A stretch of DNA of 54,027 bases from Roseivirga sp. (GCA_029262895.1 JAJCYM010000044.1:1-54027); one strand, 5' to 3'; positions 26,875 through 36,164 are shown, counted from the first letter of the stretch. Made by a program: numbers and translations. Notes: generated by a model not told the origin, from the letters alone.

Positions 26875-28140
26875 CTATTTATTCAGCTTAATTGCCAAAT
26901 TCAGCCCAAAGCTCAATAGATCTACTTCACCAAAACCAATCCCCGTAAGTGGGATTTTGACAAATGGCTCAATGCCAAGAGAAAGTTTATTTGTGAGTGG
27001 CCTTTCAAAGCCTGCAGAGAAGTTGAGAATTCCGAAGAAGTGCTGATTTTGATTGCGTATGCTCCAGGTATCGCGCCAAGCGGGTTTGGGCTCATTATAG
27101 ACATAGTCATAGTCTTCACGGATCATGAAATAGCTGGAAACCCCGCCACTAACAAAAAACTGATTCCCATTTTTGGTATCAAAATACTTGCGGATGTTAA
27201 TGGGTACATCAATGACTATGCAATTGGCCAGAATACTTTCAATCGCTTCCGGATCATTGAGTGCCCAGGCAGGGGTGTTATAGTCCCTACCTAGCGCAGA
27301 ATACTTTTTGACTGAATAAGCAGCACCAACAGAAAAACTCCAGTTGTTACCAAAATAGGTCTCTCTTGAAATCCCAATCATAGTACCGGGTTTGGTAAAG
27401 TCATCCAGTCTTGTCACACTTAAGTCCGTAGAAACATAGAAATTCCAAGCGCCACCGCGTTTTTGGCGAATTGTATCCGTCACCTCCTCCACTCCAAAAC
27501 TGTCTTTTCTTACCAACATGTCCGGCTTACCAAAAAACTGCATTGGTTTAGACGACCGAGCATGAATTTCTGCCTTCTTAATTAGAAAGCGATTGCGACC
27601 AACGGTGACTTGCTCACTGGGAGAGGCTGTACGCTCAACAGGAGAGTCTGGTTTATCGGTTTTAAAAGCACCATTGTTGGAACCTTCAGGCTCGGAAGCA
27701 TTATTTTGATCAGTCTTTTGAACTGCTGCTAACTCGTCAATCTGAACCTCAGCGGATTGCACAGTTTTGGGTTGTTCCGCCCCTTGTGCATTTTCAGAAC
27801 TCTCTGTATTTATGGCCTCGGAACCCTCTTCTGCCGACTTCAATGCCGCTTCAGTATTTTTTTCAGCCTGTTTCTCGATGGGAGCATGCTTAGCCAAATC
27901 CTCCTTGGTCTCAAGGGTTGCATCACCGCTGCCTTTTGGCCATAGCAAAAACAACAGCAGAATCACCACAATGCCAATGGGGAAAAGTATTTTCCACCAG
28001 GCAAAGGGAACCCTTTCGGCACCACCAAGCTTCTTCTCCATAGCCGCCCAAGCTGCTGGATTAAAGTCGTACTGCGCTTTGTCCGCAGCTTCTTTTGCAA
28101 TATGTTCTAACCCGTCTACTGGCTTATTCTCCTCATCCAT
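26875..28140 (-). CDS. Protein with inner-membrane anchor and C-terminal barrel-like domain, partner of ECF sigma factor
   Basis: A 421-residue protein from the ATG at 28140, chosen because AAGGAGGTG lies 11 bases upstream. The start overlaps the sigma stop (ATGGATGA). Residues 1-50 are cytoplasmic and include FNPAAWAAMEKKLGG, typical of Bacteroidota anti-sigma-like N-termini. A transmembrane helix spans about 55-73. A long Glu/Ser/Ala-rich linker runs to about 190. The C-terminal 220 residues (GAWNFYVSTDLSVTRLDD to LSFGLNLAIKLNK) look like an outer-membrane beta-barrel domain with alternating strands and a terminal aromatic/hydrophobic pattern. The protein may span the envelope and pass a signal to the sigma factor; this is inference. 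Confidence 0.75.
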   Translation of the reverse strand: MDEENKPVDGLEHIAKEAADKAQYDFNPAAWAAMEKKLGGAERVPFAWWKILFPIGIVVILLLFLLWPKGSGDATLETKEDLAKHAPIEKQAEKNTEAALKSAEEGSEAINTESSENAQGAEQPKTVQSAEVQIDELAAVQKTDQNNASEPEGSNNGAFKTDKPDSPVERTASPSEQVTVGRNRFLIKKAEIHARSSKPMQFFGKPDMLVRKDSFGVEEVTDTIRQKRGGAWNFYVSTDLSVTRLDDFTKPGTMIGISRETYFGNNWSFSVGAAYSVKKYSALGRDYNTPAWALNDPEAIESILANCIVIDVPINIRKYFDTKNGNQFFVSGGVSSYFMIREDYDYVYNEPKPAWRDTWSIRNQNQHFFGILNFSAGFERPLTNKLSLGIEPFVKIPLTGIGFGEVDLLSFGLNLAIKLNK

Positions 28141-28687
28141 ATTGATACACCTCCTTCTCAAGCATAGCGCGCAATGCGGCTTTTGCTCTTGTTAAATTCG
28201 CCTTTGAGGTACTTACAGTTATCCCAAGTTGCTCGGCAATTTCCTGATGCTTGTATCCATCAATGACATACAAGTTGAAAACAGCCCGATATGCCGGGGA
28301 CAGTTGTCCAACCTTTTCCAGAATTTCTTCATAGTTCAGGTTGTGATCTGGTGCTTCCTGGGTCGATTGATGCACGTTGGCTTCCGTAATGTCAGCCAAA
28401 TGATTGTGCTTGGCATTTTTCTTAATATGGTCTATACAAGTATTGACCAGTATTCTCCTCAACCAAGGTTTAAAGGGCTTTGTCTCATCGAACTTTTCAA
28501 TGTTCGCAAAAACTTTCATGAAGCTATCATTCATCACCTCCACCGCATCTTCTTCATTCCCGGTATAGCGCATGCACACGCTCATCGCATAACTGTAAAA
28601 GTTGCGATAAAGGTCATGCTGGCTCTGCCTGTCGTTCTCTTTGCAGCCGTTGATGATCAGTTCCAATAGCTTCTCAATCTTTGTCAA
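28133..28687 (-). CDS. ECF-type RNA polymerase sigma factor
   Basis: About 184 residues from a TTG at 28687 (LTKIEKLLELIINGC). The frame is open to a TTG at 28750, but those 21 extra residues do not look like a sigma N-terminus; no ATG is available. Region 2 is YTGNEEDAVEVMNDSFMKVF with FKPWLRRILVNTCIDHIKK. Region 4 is LSPAYRAVFNLYVIDGYKHQ, EIAEQLGITVSTSKANLTRA. Its stop overlaps the start of the anchored barrel-like protein by eight bases, which indicates translational coupling. Confidence 0.88.
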   Translation of the reverse strand: MTKIEKLLELIINGCKENDRQSQHDLYRNFYSYAMSVCMRYTGNEEDAVEVMNDSFMKVFANIEKFDETKPFKPWLRRILVNTCIDHIKKNAKHNHLADITEANVHQSTQEAPDHNLNYEEILEKVGQLSPAYRAVFNLYVIDGYKHQEIAEQLGITVSTSKANLTRAKAALRAMLEKEVYQYG

Positions 28688-28839
28688 TTTCGGCCCTTTT
28701 TCTCCTACCGTACTTCGGTGGAAGTCAAAAGGCTGCGCGAATGAACGCAATTAATCGATGCAATTTAAGAAAGGCATGCCGTCCAAATATCACGAAGAGG
28801 TAAACAATAGGTGAGCATTCATGGAAAAGAAGCCTATTT

Positions 28840-29580
28840 CTAACGGATATGCTCGTATCTGGCGTTTAGTTTTTCCGTTGACATGCCAAATGCCCAGCCT
28901 AAGGCAATGTAAATGTAGATTCTCATCGCTTTAAACAAACCAAGCTTCGCCACTCTACGATCAGAAGAATACACCCGTTGATGGAACTGTTTTATTCTAC
29001 CCAGCTTATTCATACTCAAACACAGCTCGGCTTCTTCCATAATTTTGGTTTGTGGATTAAATCCTCCTGATTTGATATAGTCACTTCTTCTACAAAACAT
29101 TACCTGATCACCAAAAAGCAATCTTAAGCCCTTAAAGAAAAAGTCATACGGCCTGTAGAAAAATGGGCATACATAGGTTTTGGTATAATTCAGGAAACTG
29201 ATCAACCACCTCGACCTCTTCCCTCTCATTATTGACACAAAGCCGGCCAACACCACACCGTTTTCAGAAAGTACCCGATGGATTTGAGCCTTCAAATCAT
29301 CGGAGGTAATTGTATCCGCGTGCAAAAAACAGAGGTAATCTCCACAGGCCTGTCGGGCTCCAAGGTCAAGCTGTGCTGCCCTGCCTGGCGTTTCTGAAAA
29401 TAGCACCTGAACATTGTATGCCTGTGCTACCTCTACTGTACTATCCTTGCTGCCCCCGTCTACAATGATTATCTCATCACTATTCTCCAGAGATTTACTT
29501 AGTTGATCCAAAACTTCAGATATAGCCAACTCCTCATTTAAGGTAGGAATGATGACGGACAATCTTGGTTTTTGAATCAT
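28840..29580 (-). CDS. Family 2 glycosyltransferase (TIGR04283-like)
   Basis: A 246-residue protein from the ATG at 29580 (a TTG two codons upstream is also open). The GT-A fold begins at RLSVIIPTLNEELAISEVL, with IIVDGGSKDST and the motifs ETPGRAAQLDLGARQACGD and FLHADT, which hold the metal-binding HAD. This matches the TIGR04283 group, sometimes labelled arsenosugar-biosynthesis-associated, though that link does not follow from anything here. A membrane-proximal hydrophobic segment lies near the C-terminus (IYIYIALGWAFGMS). It stands alone between the sigma operon and the permeases. Confidence 0.87.
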   Translation of the reverse strand: MIQKPRLSVIIPTLNEELAISEVLDQLSKSLENSDEIIIVDGGSKDSTVEVAQAYNVQVLFSETPGRAAQLDLGARQACGDYLCFLHADTITSDDLKAQIHRVLSENGVVLAGFVSIMRGKRSRWLISFLNYTKTYVCPFFYRPYDFFFKGLRLLFGDQVMFCRRSDYIKSGGFNPQTKIMEEAELCLSMNKLGRIKQFHQRVYSSDRRVAKLGLFKAMRIYIYIALGWAFGMSTEKLNARYEHIR

Positions 29581-29718
29581 ATGCAAAAGCTTGCCTGAAC
29601 AGGGTTAAACCCCTTTGGGCATAAGCAAGTTACCTCTCCAAAATCACTTTTGCTTGTATTTCTTTAATAGCTATCCTCTACCTGACAAAATAGAGGGTGT
29701 TTCAAAAATCGGTTTTAT

Positions 29719-29831
29719 GTCATCCTGAATTTATTTCAGGATCTATAAAGTACAGGTTATCAATTTGATAGGCTTCTGAATCAAGCCTGCCTGCACGTAG
29801 CCGTTTCGGCAAAGGCAGGTTCAGAATGACG
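29719..29831. repeat. Intergenic repeat with GTCAT ends and an embedded REP-like palindrome
   Basis: GTCATCCTGAA (29719-29729) faces TTCAGAATGAC (29820-29830) in inverted orientation. Inside is a small hairpin (ATCCTGAAT...ATTTCAGGAT, 29722-29742) and a 35-bp REP-like unit at 29785-29819 whose ends, GCCTGCCT and AGGCAGG, can pair. The same 35 bp occurs as an exact inverted copy at 40695-40729. It fills most of the 283-bp gap between the glycosyltransferase and the permease. Confidence 0.75.
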
Positions 29832-29863
29832 ACCTTTTTGACTTTTGAGACTACCTCTTTCTT

Positions 29864-32500
29864 CTACTCATAGCGCAAAGATTTGGTTGGATTGCGATAA
29901 GCTGCCTTGAGCGCCTGATAGCTTATGGTGAGCAAAGAAACCCCTATGGCCAGCAAGCCTGCTGTAACGAAAAACACCCAACTGACATTAATGCGATAGG
30001 CAAAACCGGAAAGCCATTGTTCCATGCCGTACCAGGCTAGAGGTATGGCCAATACCAGAGAGACAAGGATCAAAATGACAAAATCACGACTAATCAATTG
30101 AATCAATCCAAAGGTAGAAGCGCCCAGCGTTTTTCGAATGCCTATCTCCTTTATCCTCTGATTAGTGGAAGCAGTAGCCAGGCCGAATAAACCCAGACCA
30201 GCAATGACCACGGACAGTACCGAGAATATCAAAAAGAGCGATCTGAACTGGAGTTCGGAATTGTACTGATTGCGGATGTCATCATTCATGATTGTATAAT
30301 CCAAAGGGACTTCCGGGTTAAGTTCCTGCCAGATTTTTTGAAGAAACCCTATTGCCTCAAAAGGCTGAGAGAGGTTTGCCTTGAGTGTAATTGCTGAGTA
30401 AGAGGTGGGATTAGTAATAGGGACAATGCGCAAAGGTTCAACCCGCTTATGAAGACCCTCAAAATTGAAATCCTTCACCACCCCAATAACCGTACGCTCA
30501 TTTGGTGCATTGCCCATTTTTTTACCAATACCTGCTTCGGGGCTCCCCCATCCAAAAGAAGCAACGGCAGACTCATTGACAACAATAGCATTTGAAATAT
30601 CGCTTTCAATCTCCTTCGAAAAGAAGCGACCGGCAGCCATTGTCATATCAAAAGCTGTGGCATACTCTGTATCTACCCACATGTGATAAAGACTGGAAGA
30701 GACCTTATCTCCTGTACTGGTTTCCACCATGACCATTCCATTGCTCAGGCCATCTACCGGATACGCATTTCGGTTGAACGAAACAGCTTTGAAATTTGGG
30801 TTTTCGAGCAATCGATTTGTTAGTGCCTCCTTGTTGTTGATCACGCTTTCAAGCCCTCTGAAGTCAATAGAAATCACTTCGTCTGTGTTCATGCCCAATT
30901 CCTGATTTTGAAGATGCCGCATTTGACCGTTGACCGTAATTATGGCAATGATCAATGCGATGGTCGCAGTGAATTGCCCAACAACCAAGAGTTTTCGAAT
31001 TGTGGTGCCACGTCTTCCACTATTCAATTGCCCTTTGAGCACAGAAAGTGGGTTAAATGAGGAAATGGCAAGGGCTGGAAAAAGACCTGCAATCAGACCC
31101 AATAATACAGCACCAGAAAACAATAAGGTCAGCACTGAAGGATACTCAGGAACTGTCATTTTATACCCAACAAAAGACTCAAAACCAGGCAATAGCAGAT
31201 AAACCAATCCCACTGCAAAAATAGCGGCTATTAAACTGACCAGAACTGATTCTATCAGATACTGCACGACTAACTGCCCGCGCAAAGCACCAATGACTTT
31301 CTTTATGCCAACCTCTTTGGCACGCTTGATAGCGGTGGCCGTAGTTAGGTTAATGTAATTAATACAGGCCAGGATCAGTATGATTAAGGCCACAGTGCTG
31401 AAAATTGACACATTGCGTGCACTCCCATTGTTGCCAAAGTCATACCTCAAATCCGATTGGAGGTGGATGCTCTTTATAGGCTGTAGGAAGTATTCATAAG
31501 ACATATTTCTTTCGCTAAACCAAGTGAGCTTTGTTGCAATAAACTGGTTTACTTCGGCCATCAGTGCGTCCACATCAGTCCCCGTTTCCAACTGTACATA
31601 GGTATGGAACCAGCCTCCACCCCAGTTATCGTCCATTGTGGTGTTTTCCCACATGATTTTAGCCAAATCCAGACTAATAAAAGAATCGAATTGCATCTGT
31701 GAGTTTGAAGGAGGATCCTTCAATATGCCCGTTACGGTTATCGGCAGGTTGTCATCCATAGTCAGCATCTTTCCCATGGCCGGTGCATCTCCGAAGTATT
31801 TTTTGGCAAGTGATTCTGTGAGCACAATCGAATTGGGGTTTTCAAAAAATTTCTGCTGATCCCCCTGCACTACTTCCCAGGTGAACATTTCAAAGAAATT
31901 AGCATCAACCAAGCTCATATTATTTTCAAAGAAGCTTTGATCACCCACTTTGATCATGGCACTGTTGTTTCCGTATCGGGCAGCATTCACAATCTGCGGA
32001 TATAGTTTGTGCAATTGTGCTCCTAAAGCTGGCCCGGAAGGCGCCTGACTAAACTGTTCACTCTCACTTTTGAAAGTGTTAGAAATACGATAGAGGTTAT
32101 CTGCATTTTCATGAAATGCGTCAAAAGTCTTTTCCTGGTTCACCCACATCATGATCAGCAAAAAGCTGGTGATGCCTACAGAAAGCCCAATTAAATTGAG
32201 TGACGTGGTGAGTTTGTGCTTTCGAATATTTCGAAATGACACTTTGATAAAGTTCTTGTACATACCTATGTTGTTTTTACTGTAATGAGTTTTATTTCTT
32301 TTGATAATATGAGGCCTGAAATGACTTAAAACATCCAGTATGAACATTCTTCTGGCTCTGGTGATCCGACCTTGATCAACACGTTCAGAGAAGTATTCAT
32401 AGAGGGCGCCTTGCACATCGTCCAATTGATCTGGTGCACAGTACCACTCTAAAAACCGATCTGCCCATTTAGGCGGCTTATGGTTCCTTGTTTCAGACAT
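29864..32500 (-). CDS. MacB/FtsX-like ABC permease with N-terminal prefix domain
   Basis: An 878-residue protein. Residues 1-90 are a soluble permease-prefix domain (PPKWADRFLEWYCAPDQLDD, VQGALYEYFSERV). A transmembrane helix at about 102-125 and a MacB-type periplasmic domain follow. Three FtsX-type helices come next (near 375-490, including NYINLTTATAIKRAKEVGIKK), then a second periplasmic domain and three more helices (about 760-860: GLATASTNQRIKEIGIRKTLGAS). No ATPase domain is present. The start overlaps the PadR stop by eight bases. Prefix-domain permeases are typically paired with PadR regulators, as seen here. Substrate unknown. Confidence 0.9.
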   Translation of the reverse strand: MSETRNHKPPKWADRFLEWYCAPDQLDDVQGALYEYFSERVDQGRITRARRMFILDVLSHFRPHIIKRNKTHYSKNNIGMYKNFIKVSFRNIRKHKLTTSLNLIGLSVGITSFLLIMMWVNQEKTFDAFHENADNLYRISNTFKSESEQFSQAPSGPALGAQLHKLYPQIVNAARYGNNSAMIKVGDQSFFENNMSLVDANFFEMFTWEVVQGDQQKFFENPNSIVLTESLAKKYFGDAPAMGKMLTMDDNLPITVTGILKDPPSNSQMQFDSFISLDLAKIMWENTTMDDNWGGGWFHTYVQLETGTDVDALMAEVNQFIATKLTWFSERNMSYEYFLQPIKSIHLQSDLRYDFGNNGSARNVSIFSTVALIILILACINYINLTTATAIKRAKEVGIKKVIGALRGQLVVQYLIESVLVSLIAAIFAVGLVYLLLPGFESFVGYKMTVPEYPSVLTLLFSGAVLLGLIAGLFPALAISSFNPLSVLKGQLNSGRRGTTIRKLLVVGQFTATIALIIAIITVNGQMRHLQNQELGMNTDEVISIDFRGLESVINNKEALTNRLLENPNFKAVSFNRNAYPVDGLSNGMVMVETSTGDKVSSSLYHMWVDTEYATAFDMTMAAGRFFSKEIESDISNAIVVNESAVASFGWGSPEAGIGKKMGNAPNERTVIGVVKDFNFEGLHKRVEPLRIVPITNPTSYSAITLKANLSQPFEAIGFLQKIWQELNPEVPLDYTIMNDDIRNQYNSELQFRSLFLIFSVLSVVIAGLGLFGLATASTNQRIKEIGIRKTLGASTFGLIQLISRDFVILILVSLVLAIPLAWYGMEQWLSGFAYRINVSWVFFVTAGLLAIGVSLLTISYQALKAAYRNPTKSLRYE

Positions 32501-32831
32501 AGACTTTAACCAAACTAGCTGGTGTAATCATATCCCAGAGTTTATCACGCTGCAGCTTCACATCCTCAAGAGCCTGCCTGCCTGCCGTTGTAACCATATA
32601 AACTCTCTTACTTCTGCCGCCACGCTCAGAGGTGCCCTCCTTCATTTCTGAGGTTACAAAACCTTTTTTGTTCAGTCGGTTCAAGGAAGCATGCACCACA
32701 CTGTGAACCACTTTTCTATTAGATACTTCATCGATAGTTCTGGCAATGGCTACACTGTAGGCATCCTCAGATCTGGCTACTACTATCAGCAAAACCAACT
32801 CTTCAAATTCTCCAAGGTTCGTTCCCTTCAT
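32493..32831 (-). CDS. PadR-family transcriptional regulator
   Basis: A 112-residue protein. The winged-helix PadR core spans nearly the whole length (LGEFEELVLLIVVARSEDAY, VVHSVVHASLNRLNKKGFVT, SERGGRSKRVYMVTTAGRQAL). It lacks a long C-terminal domain, so it belongs to the short PadR group. Its last codons overlap the start of the prefix-domain permease (ATGTCTGA), so regulator and permease are coupled. The upstream region has two CTTATTTGYATAC sites around a -7 element, which suggests autorepression. Confidence 0.92.
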   Translation of the reverse strand: MKGTNLGEFEELVLLIVVARSEDAYSVAIARTIDEVSNRKVVHSVVHASLNRLNKKGFVTSEMKEGTSERGGRSKRVYMVTTAGRQALEDVKLQRDKLWDMITPASLVKVYV

Positions 32832-32841
32832 TTTATTTCTG

Positions 32842-32899
32842 TCTTATTTGTATACATAACTACAAACCTAACGATTAGTTGCTTATTTGCATACCTATT
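32842..32899 (-). promoter_or_regulatory. PadR promoter with two repeated operator-like sites
   Basis: TCTTATTTGTATACATAA (from 32842) and GCTTATTTGCATACCTA (from 32881) are direct copies 39 bp apart. Between them the minus strand reads TAGGTTTG (32863-32870), a full match to the Bacteroidota -7 consensus TAnnTTTG. No good -33 is seen. Repressor bound at both sites would cover the start point and the upstream promoter half. Confidence 0.6.
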
Positions 32900-32937
32900 G
32901 CTGCAAAAAATTGCCCTGGTTACAGGGCAACTCAAGT

Positions 32938-35343
32938 TTATTCGTGTCTCAAAGCCTTTATCGGATTAGTAAGAGCGGCCTTAACAGACTGATAACTCAC
33001 TGTAGCTACGGCAATAAAAATCGAAATCCCGGCTGCAATCAGAAACACACTTGCGCCCACCCTAACCCGCTCAGCAAAGTCCTTCAACCATGACTCCATA
33101 AGAAAATAGGCTGCTGGTGCCGCGATGATAAAGGAAACCAAAACCAGCTTTATAAAATCTTTGGACAAGAGCAGGACAACACCGGCTTCTGTTGCACCAA
33201 GCACCTTTCTTATGCCAATTTCCTTTATCTTTTGCTGTGCCGTAAAAGCCGCAAGGCCATATAGTCCGAGGCAAGCAATAACAATAGCAATGATTGCAAA
33301 GAAAGTAAAGACACTGCTGAATTTTTCCTCAGCAGTGTATTGCCTATCAAAATCCTCATCAAGAAATGAGTATTCAAATATCCTATTTGGCATCACCTCT
33401 AAAAAGGTGGACTCAATTCGATTGATCACATTTCTGAAATTTGAGGACTCAACACGCACAGAGAGGTAACCTGGTGCTCTGGTGCCTGACATCGGCATAA
33501 TAAATGGTTCCACGGCATTTTGCACCGACATAAAATAAAAGTCTTTTAAAACCCCTATCACGCGCCCTTGCTTGTTCTGCCAACCAAGTTGCTCGCCAAT
33601 GGCAGCTTCAGCGCTTTCAAATCCTAAACGATTCACACCTGCCTCATTCAGAATAAAACCTTCATTTACATCTGTGCCAAAGGACTCGTCAAAGCCCCTT
33701 CCCGCGACTAGTTCCAAATCATATACCTTTAAAAAATCATAGTCTACGGCCAGAAATCGCATATCACTCCAATCCGCATTTTGATCCCAGCCCAGGCGGA
33801 CTACATTGTTGCCCAACTCCTTGCCAGGCACTCTGGAGGACAAACTAGCACCGTTTATTTCTGGAAATTGCTCCAGTTTATCTTTGAGTACCGCGAACGT
33901 TTCTGTTGTTCCAGCACCAAATCGCGTGGGGATAAAAATCATCCGTTCTTTCTCAAATCCCAACTCAAGATCTCGCATATGACTGAGTTGGCTAAATACT
34001 ACCAAGGTGGAGATGATTAAACCAATGGAGATTAAGAATTGCACAATTACCAGACCCTTCCTCAAGACCGTGCCCTTACCTGAAGTTTTAAAACTTCCTT
34101 TTAATGTTTGAGTTGGTTTAAAGGAAGACAGCACTAAAGCAGGATAACTACCCGAGAGAATTCCAACAAAAAAGGTAATCCCAAAAAGCGTTAATCCTAA
34201 AGCAGGATTTTCAATTGGATTAAAGGTCATCCCTTTGTCAGTGAAAGTATTCAATATCGGGAGTGCCAAAAGAATCAATCCAACGGAAAGCAGGAGGGCA
34301 ACAAAAGCCATAAATATCGATTCGCTCAAGAATTGACTAATCAGATGCTTGCGATGGGCCCCAACAACTTTTCGAAGTCCAACTTCCTTGGCCCGGCTGA
34401 CGGATCTGGCCGTTGATAAGTTCATAAAATTTATACAGGCAATTATAAGGATGAATAACCCGACCGATGAAAAAATATAGACATACGATTCGTTACCGTT
34501 GGCCTCAAATTCTGAACGATAATTAGACTTTAAATGAATGTCACCCAAAGCGGTCAAAAAGTACTCCTGTCGATAACCTGAACCTGTTTCCTGTTGTAAG
34601 ATGTAATTCGCAGAAATCCTCTTAATCTTTTCTTCCAATTCAACAGGATCAGTTCCAGGAGTTACTTTCAAGTAAGTATGTGTGCCAAAACTCCACCAAC
34701 TGGTATTTACCCTGTTGGCAGCTCTTAAGGTCTCAAACGAAACCAAAAAGTCAAACTGTAGATGTGTGTTTGATGGAATCGGTGCTAAGATGCCTGTGAT
34801 TTGTACTTGAAGATTGTTATCAGGCAAACTTAACGTCTCCCCAATCACATCTCTTTTACCAAAGTACTTTTCGGCCACCTCTTGTGAGATAACTGCGGTA
34901 TTTGGCTGCTGTAGTGCTAAATTCTCGTCTCCCGCTAATAATGGAAAATCGAAGAGTTCAAATACATTGGAATCGGCATAAACAATATTTTCATAGAAAC
35001 GATTATTGCTGTTAGGTCGCTCCACTACCACGTTCTGATTTTTTTTGAAGCGTACTGAGGCCTCAATTTCGGGATAGTCCTTCACAAAGAATTGCGCCAC
35101 CACGTCCGAGGCAACTGCCCATTTTTCAGCACCCCCATCATTTGGGAGGAAATACTCACAGCTTACGCGATAAATATTTTCTGATTGTGAGTGATTACTG
35201 TCATATGTCACTTCATCTTGAACATAAAGAAATATCAACAGGGAACAGGTGATACCAATTGTAAGTCCGAATATGTTGAGAAAGGCATACACCTTGTGCT
35301 TCATCAGAGATCTGATGGCAATTTTGAGATAGTTTTTGACCAT
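32938..35343 (-). CDS. MacB/FtsX-like ABC permease
   Basis: An 801-residue protein from the ATG at 35343 (MVKNYLKIAIRSLMKHKVYA), the usual start for this family; an open frame to 35394 adds 17 unconvincing residues. Domain order is transmembrane helix (20-41), periplasmic MacB-type domain, three FtsX helices (NFMNLSTARSVSRAKEVGLRK near 330), a second periplasmic domain, then three final helices (GLAAFTAQQKIKEIGIRKVLGAT near 690). It lacks the prefix domain of its neighbour and lacks an ATPase. The PadR gene begins 107 bp downstream. Such permeases in Bacteroidota often act as macrolide/antimicrobial-peptide or lipoprotein exporters with an unlinked ATPase. Confidence 0.9.
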   Translation of the reverse strand: MVKNYLKIAIRSLMKHKVYAFLNIFGLTIGITCSLLIFLYVQDEVTYDSNHSQSENIYRVSCEYFLPNDGGAEKWAVASDVVAQFFVKDYPEIEASVRFKKNQNVVVERPNSNNRFYENIVYADSNVFELFDFPLLAGDENLALQQPNTAVISQEVAEKYFGKRDVIGETLSLPDNNLQVQITGILAPIPSNTHLQFDFLVSFETLRAANRVNTSWWSFGTHTYLKVTPGTDPVELEEKIKRISANYILQQETGSGYRQEYFLTALGDIHLKSNYRSEFEANGNESYVYIFSSVGLFILIIACINFMNLSTARSVSRAKEVGLRKVVGAHRKHLISQFLSESIFMAFVALLLSVGLILLALPILNTFTDKGMTFNPIENPALGLTLFGITFFVGILSGSYPALVLSSFKPTQTLKGSFKTSGKGTVLRKGLVIVQFLISIGLIISTLVVFSQLSHMRDLELGFEKERMIFIPTRFGAGTTETFAVLKDKLEQFPEINGASLSSRVPGKELGNNVVRLGWDQNADWSDMRFLAVDYDFLKVYDLELVAGRGFDESFGTDVNEGFILNEAGVNRLGFESAEAAIGEQLGWQNKQGRVIGVLKDFYFMSVQNAVEPFIMPMSGTRAPGYLSVRVESSNFRNVINRIESTFLEVMPNRIFEYSFLDEDFDRQYTAEEKFSSVFTFFAIIAIVIACLGLYGLAAFTAQQKIKEIGIRKVLGATEAGVVLLLSKDFIKLVLVSFIIAAPAAYFLMESWLKDFAERVRVGASVFLIAAGISIFIAVATVSYQSVKAALTNPIKALRHE

Positions 35344-35557
35344 TGGGCTAAACTTTAGTCGACCGATTTCATTACAGAGACCGCATAATGTCAATTTCGT
35401 TACATAAACAATTAAAATTGATTTACATTATCAAAAACAGGCGGTCAGATAAAGTGGTTTTGAGATGAAAATCACATATTTATCGCGTTGTCATGGTCGA
35501 AAGTTGAGGCTTCTTTCTCTTTCACATAAAGACTCTGAGAAAAAATTATTTAAAAAA

Positions 35558-35588
35558 TTTGAATATTTCGAAACTCGAAGTAATTTTG
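35558..35588 (+). promoter_or_regulatory. Promoter of the MarR-RND operon with operator between -33 and -7
   Basis: TTTG (35558-35561), 19 bp, then TAATTTTG (35581-35588) is a textbook Bacteroidota promoter. The spacer holds ATTTCGAAACTCGAAGTAAT (35565-35584), containing the inverted halves TTCGA and TCGAA. Closely related sequence recurs twice upstream of the RND gene, so this is a strong candidate for the MarR operator. GAGGAG precedes the MarR ATG. Confidence 0.75.
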
Positions 35589-35625
35589 TATCGTTAAGAC
35601 GCAAGTCAAGATTGAGGAGATACAT

Positions 35626-36087
35626 ATGAGTACTAGTGAAACACAGGTGAGCCAGTTTACAGAAGCATTAGAGATGATGCTGATGAAAATGCAAGAGGTG
35701 GATAGCACTTGTATAGAAGCCACCAAGGATATATCCAAGCGGGAATTTGGCTTGGTAGTTATACTTGGCAAACATAAATCGCTCATCATGTCTGAAATAG
35801 CCGAATTTATTAATGTTCCGATGAGCACAGCAACCGGAATTGTTGATAAACTAGTTTCTAAAGGCTACTTGATGCGATTCTACTCTGAGGAAGATAGAAG
35901 GATAGTGAGGATTGGCCTGAGTAAGTACGGAGGAGAATTATTTGAGCTCCTTGAGAAAACGATGATTAAGTTTGGCTATCACATTTTAGAGGGATTCGAA
36001 GAAGAAGAAAAGGAAATGTTTATCCGACTTATGCAAAAAGCAACCCGTAATCTAGACTTTCAACTTCAGGCAGGACTAGTCTCCTGA
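35626..36087 (+). CDS. MarR-family regulator of the RND export operon
   Basis: A 153-residue protein with a strong ribosome-binding site (GAGGAG). Winged helix at about 45-110 (ISKREFGLVVILGKHKSL, IMSEIAEFINVPMSTATGIV, DKLVSKGYLMRFYSEEDRR). The N-terminal helix and acidic C-terminal helix (EGFEEEEKEMFIRLMQKA) form the dimer part. It heads the RND/LolA-like/outer-membrane-protein cluster, 114 bp upstream of the transporter. Its candidate operator motif occurs both in its own promoter and before the transporter, so it is likely a local repressor. Confidence 0.92.
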   Translation: MSTSETQVSQFTEALEMMLMKMQEVDSTCIEATKDISKREFGLVVILGKHKSLIMSEIAEFINVPMSTATGIVDKLVSKGYLMRFYSEEDRRIVRIGLSKYGGELFELLEKTMIKFGYHILEGFEEEEKEMFIRLMQKATRNLDFQLQAGLVS

Positions 36088-36104
36088 TTTTTTTTTGACC
36101 CTAT

Positions 36105-36164
36105 ATTTCGAAAATCGTAATATCCATTTTACAAAATATACATATCTCGAAAAATACGATTTCA
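36105..36164 (+). promoter_or_regulatory. Two MarR operator-like sites before the RND gene
   Basis: ATTTCGAAAATCGTAATA (36105-36122) and ATCTCGAAAAATACGATTTC (36144-36163) resemble the operator in the marR promoter (35565-35584). A TTTG at 36094-36097 could be a -33, with a weak -7 near 36118, so a second regulated promoter is possible. Confidence 0.55.

Noticed and set aside
29864-35343. Complete MacAB-type ABC export system
   Set aside because: Both permeases lack an ATPase domain and no ATPase or membrane-fusion gene is adjacent.
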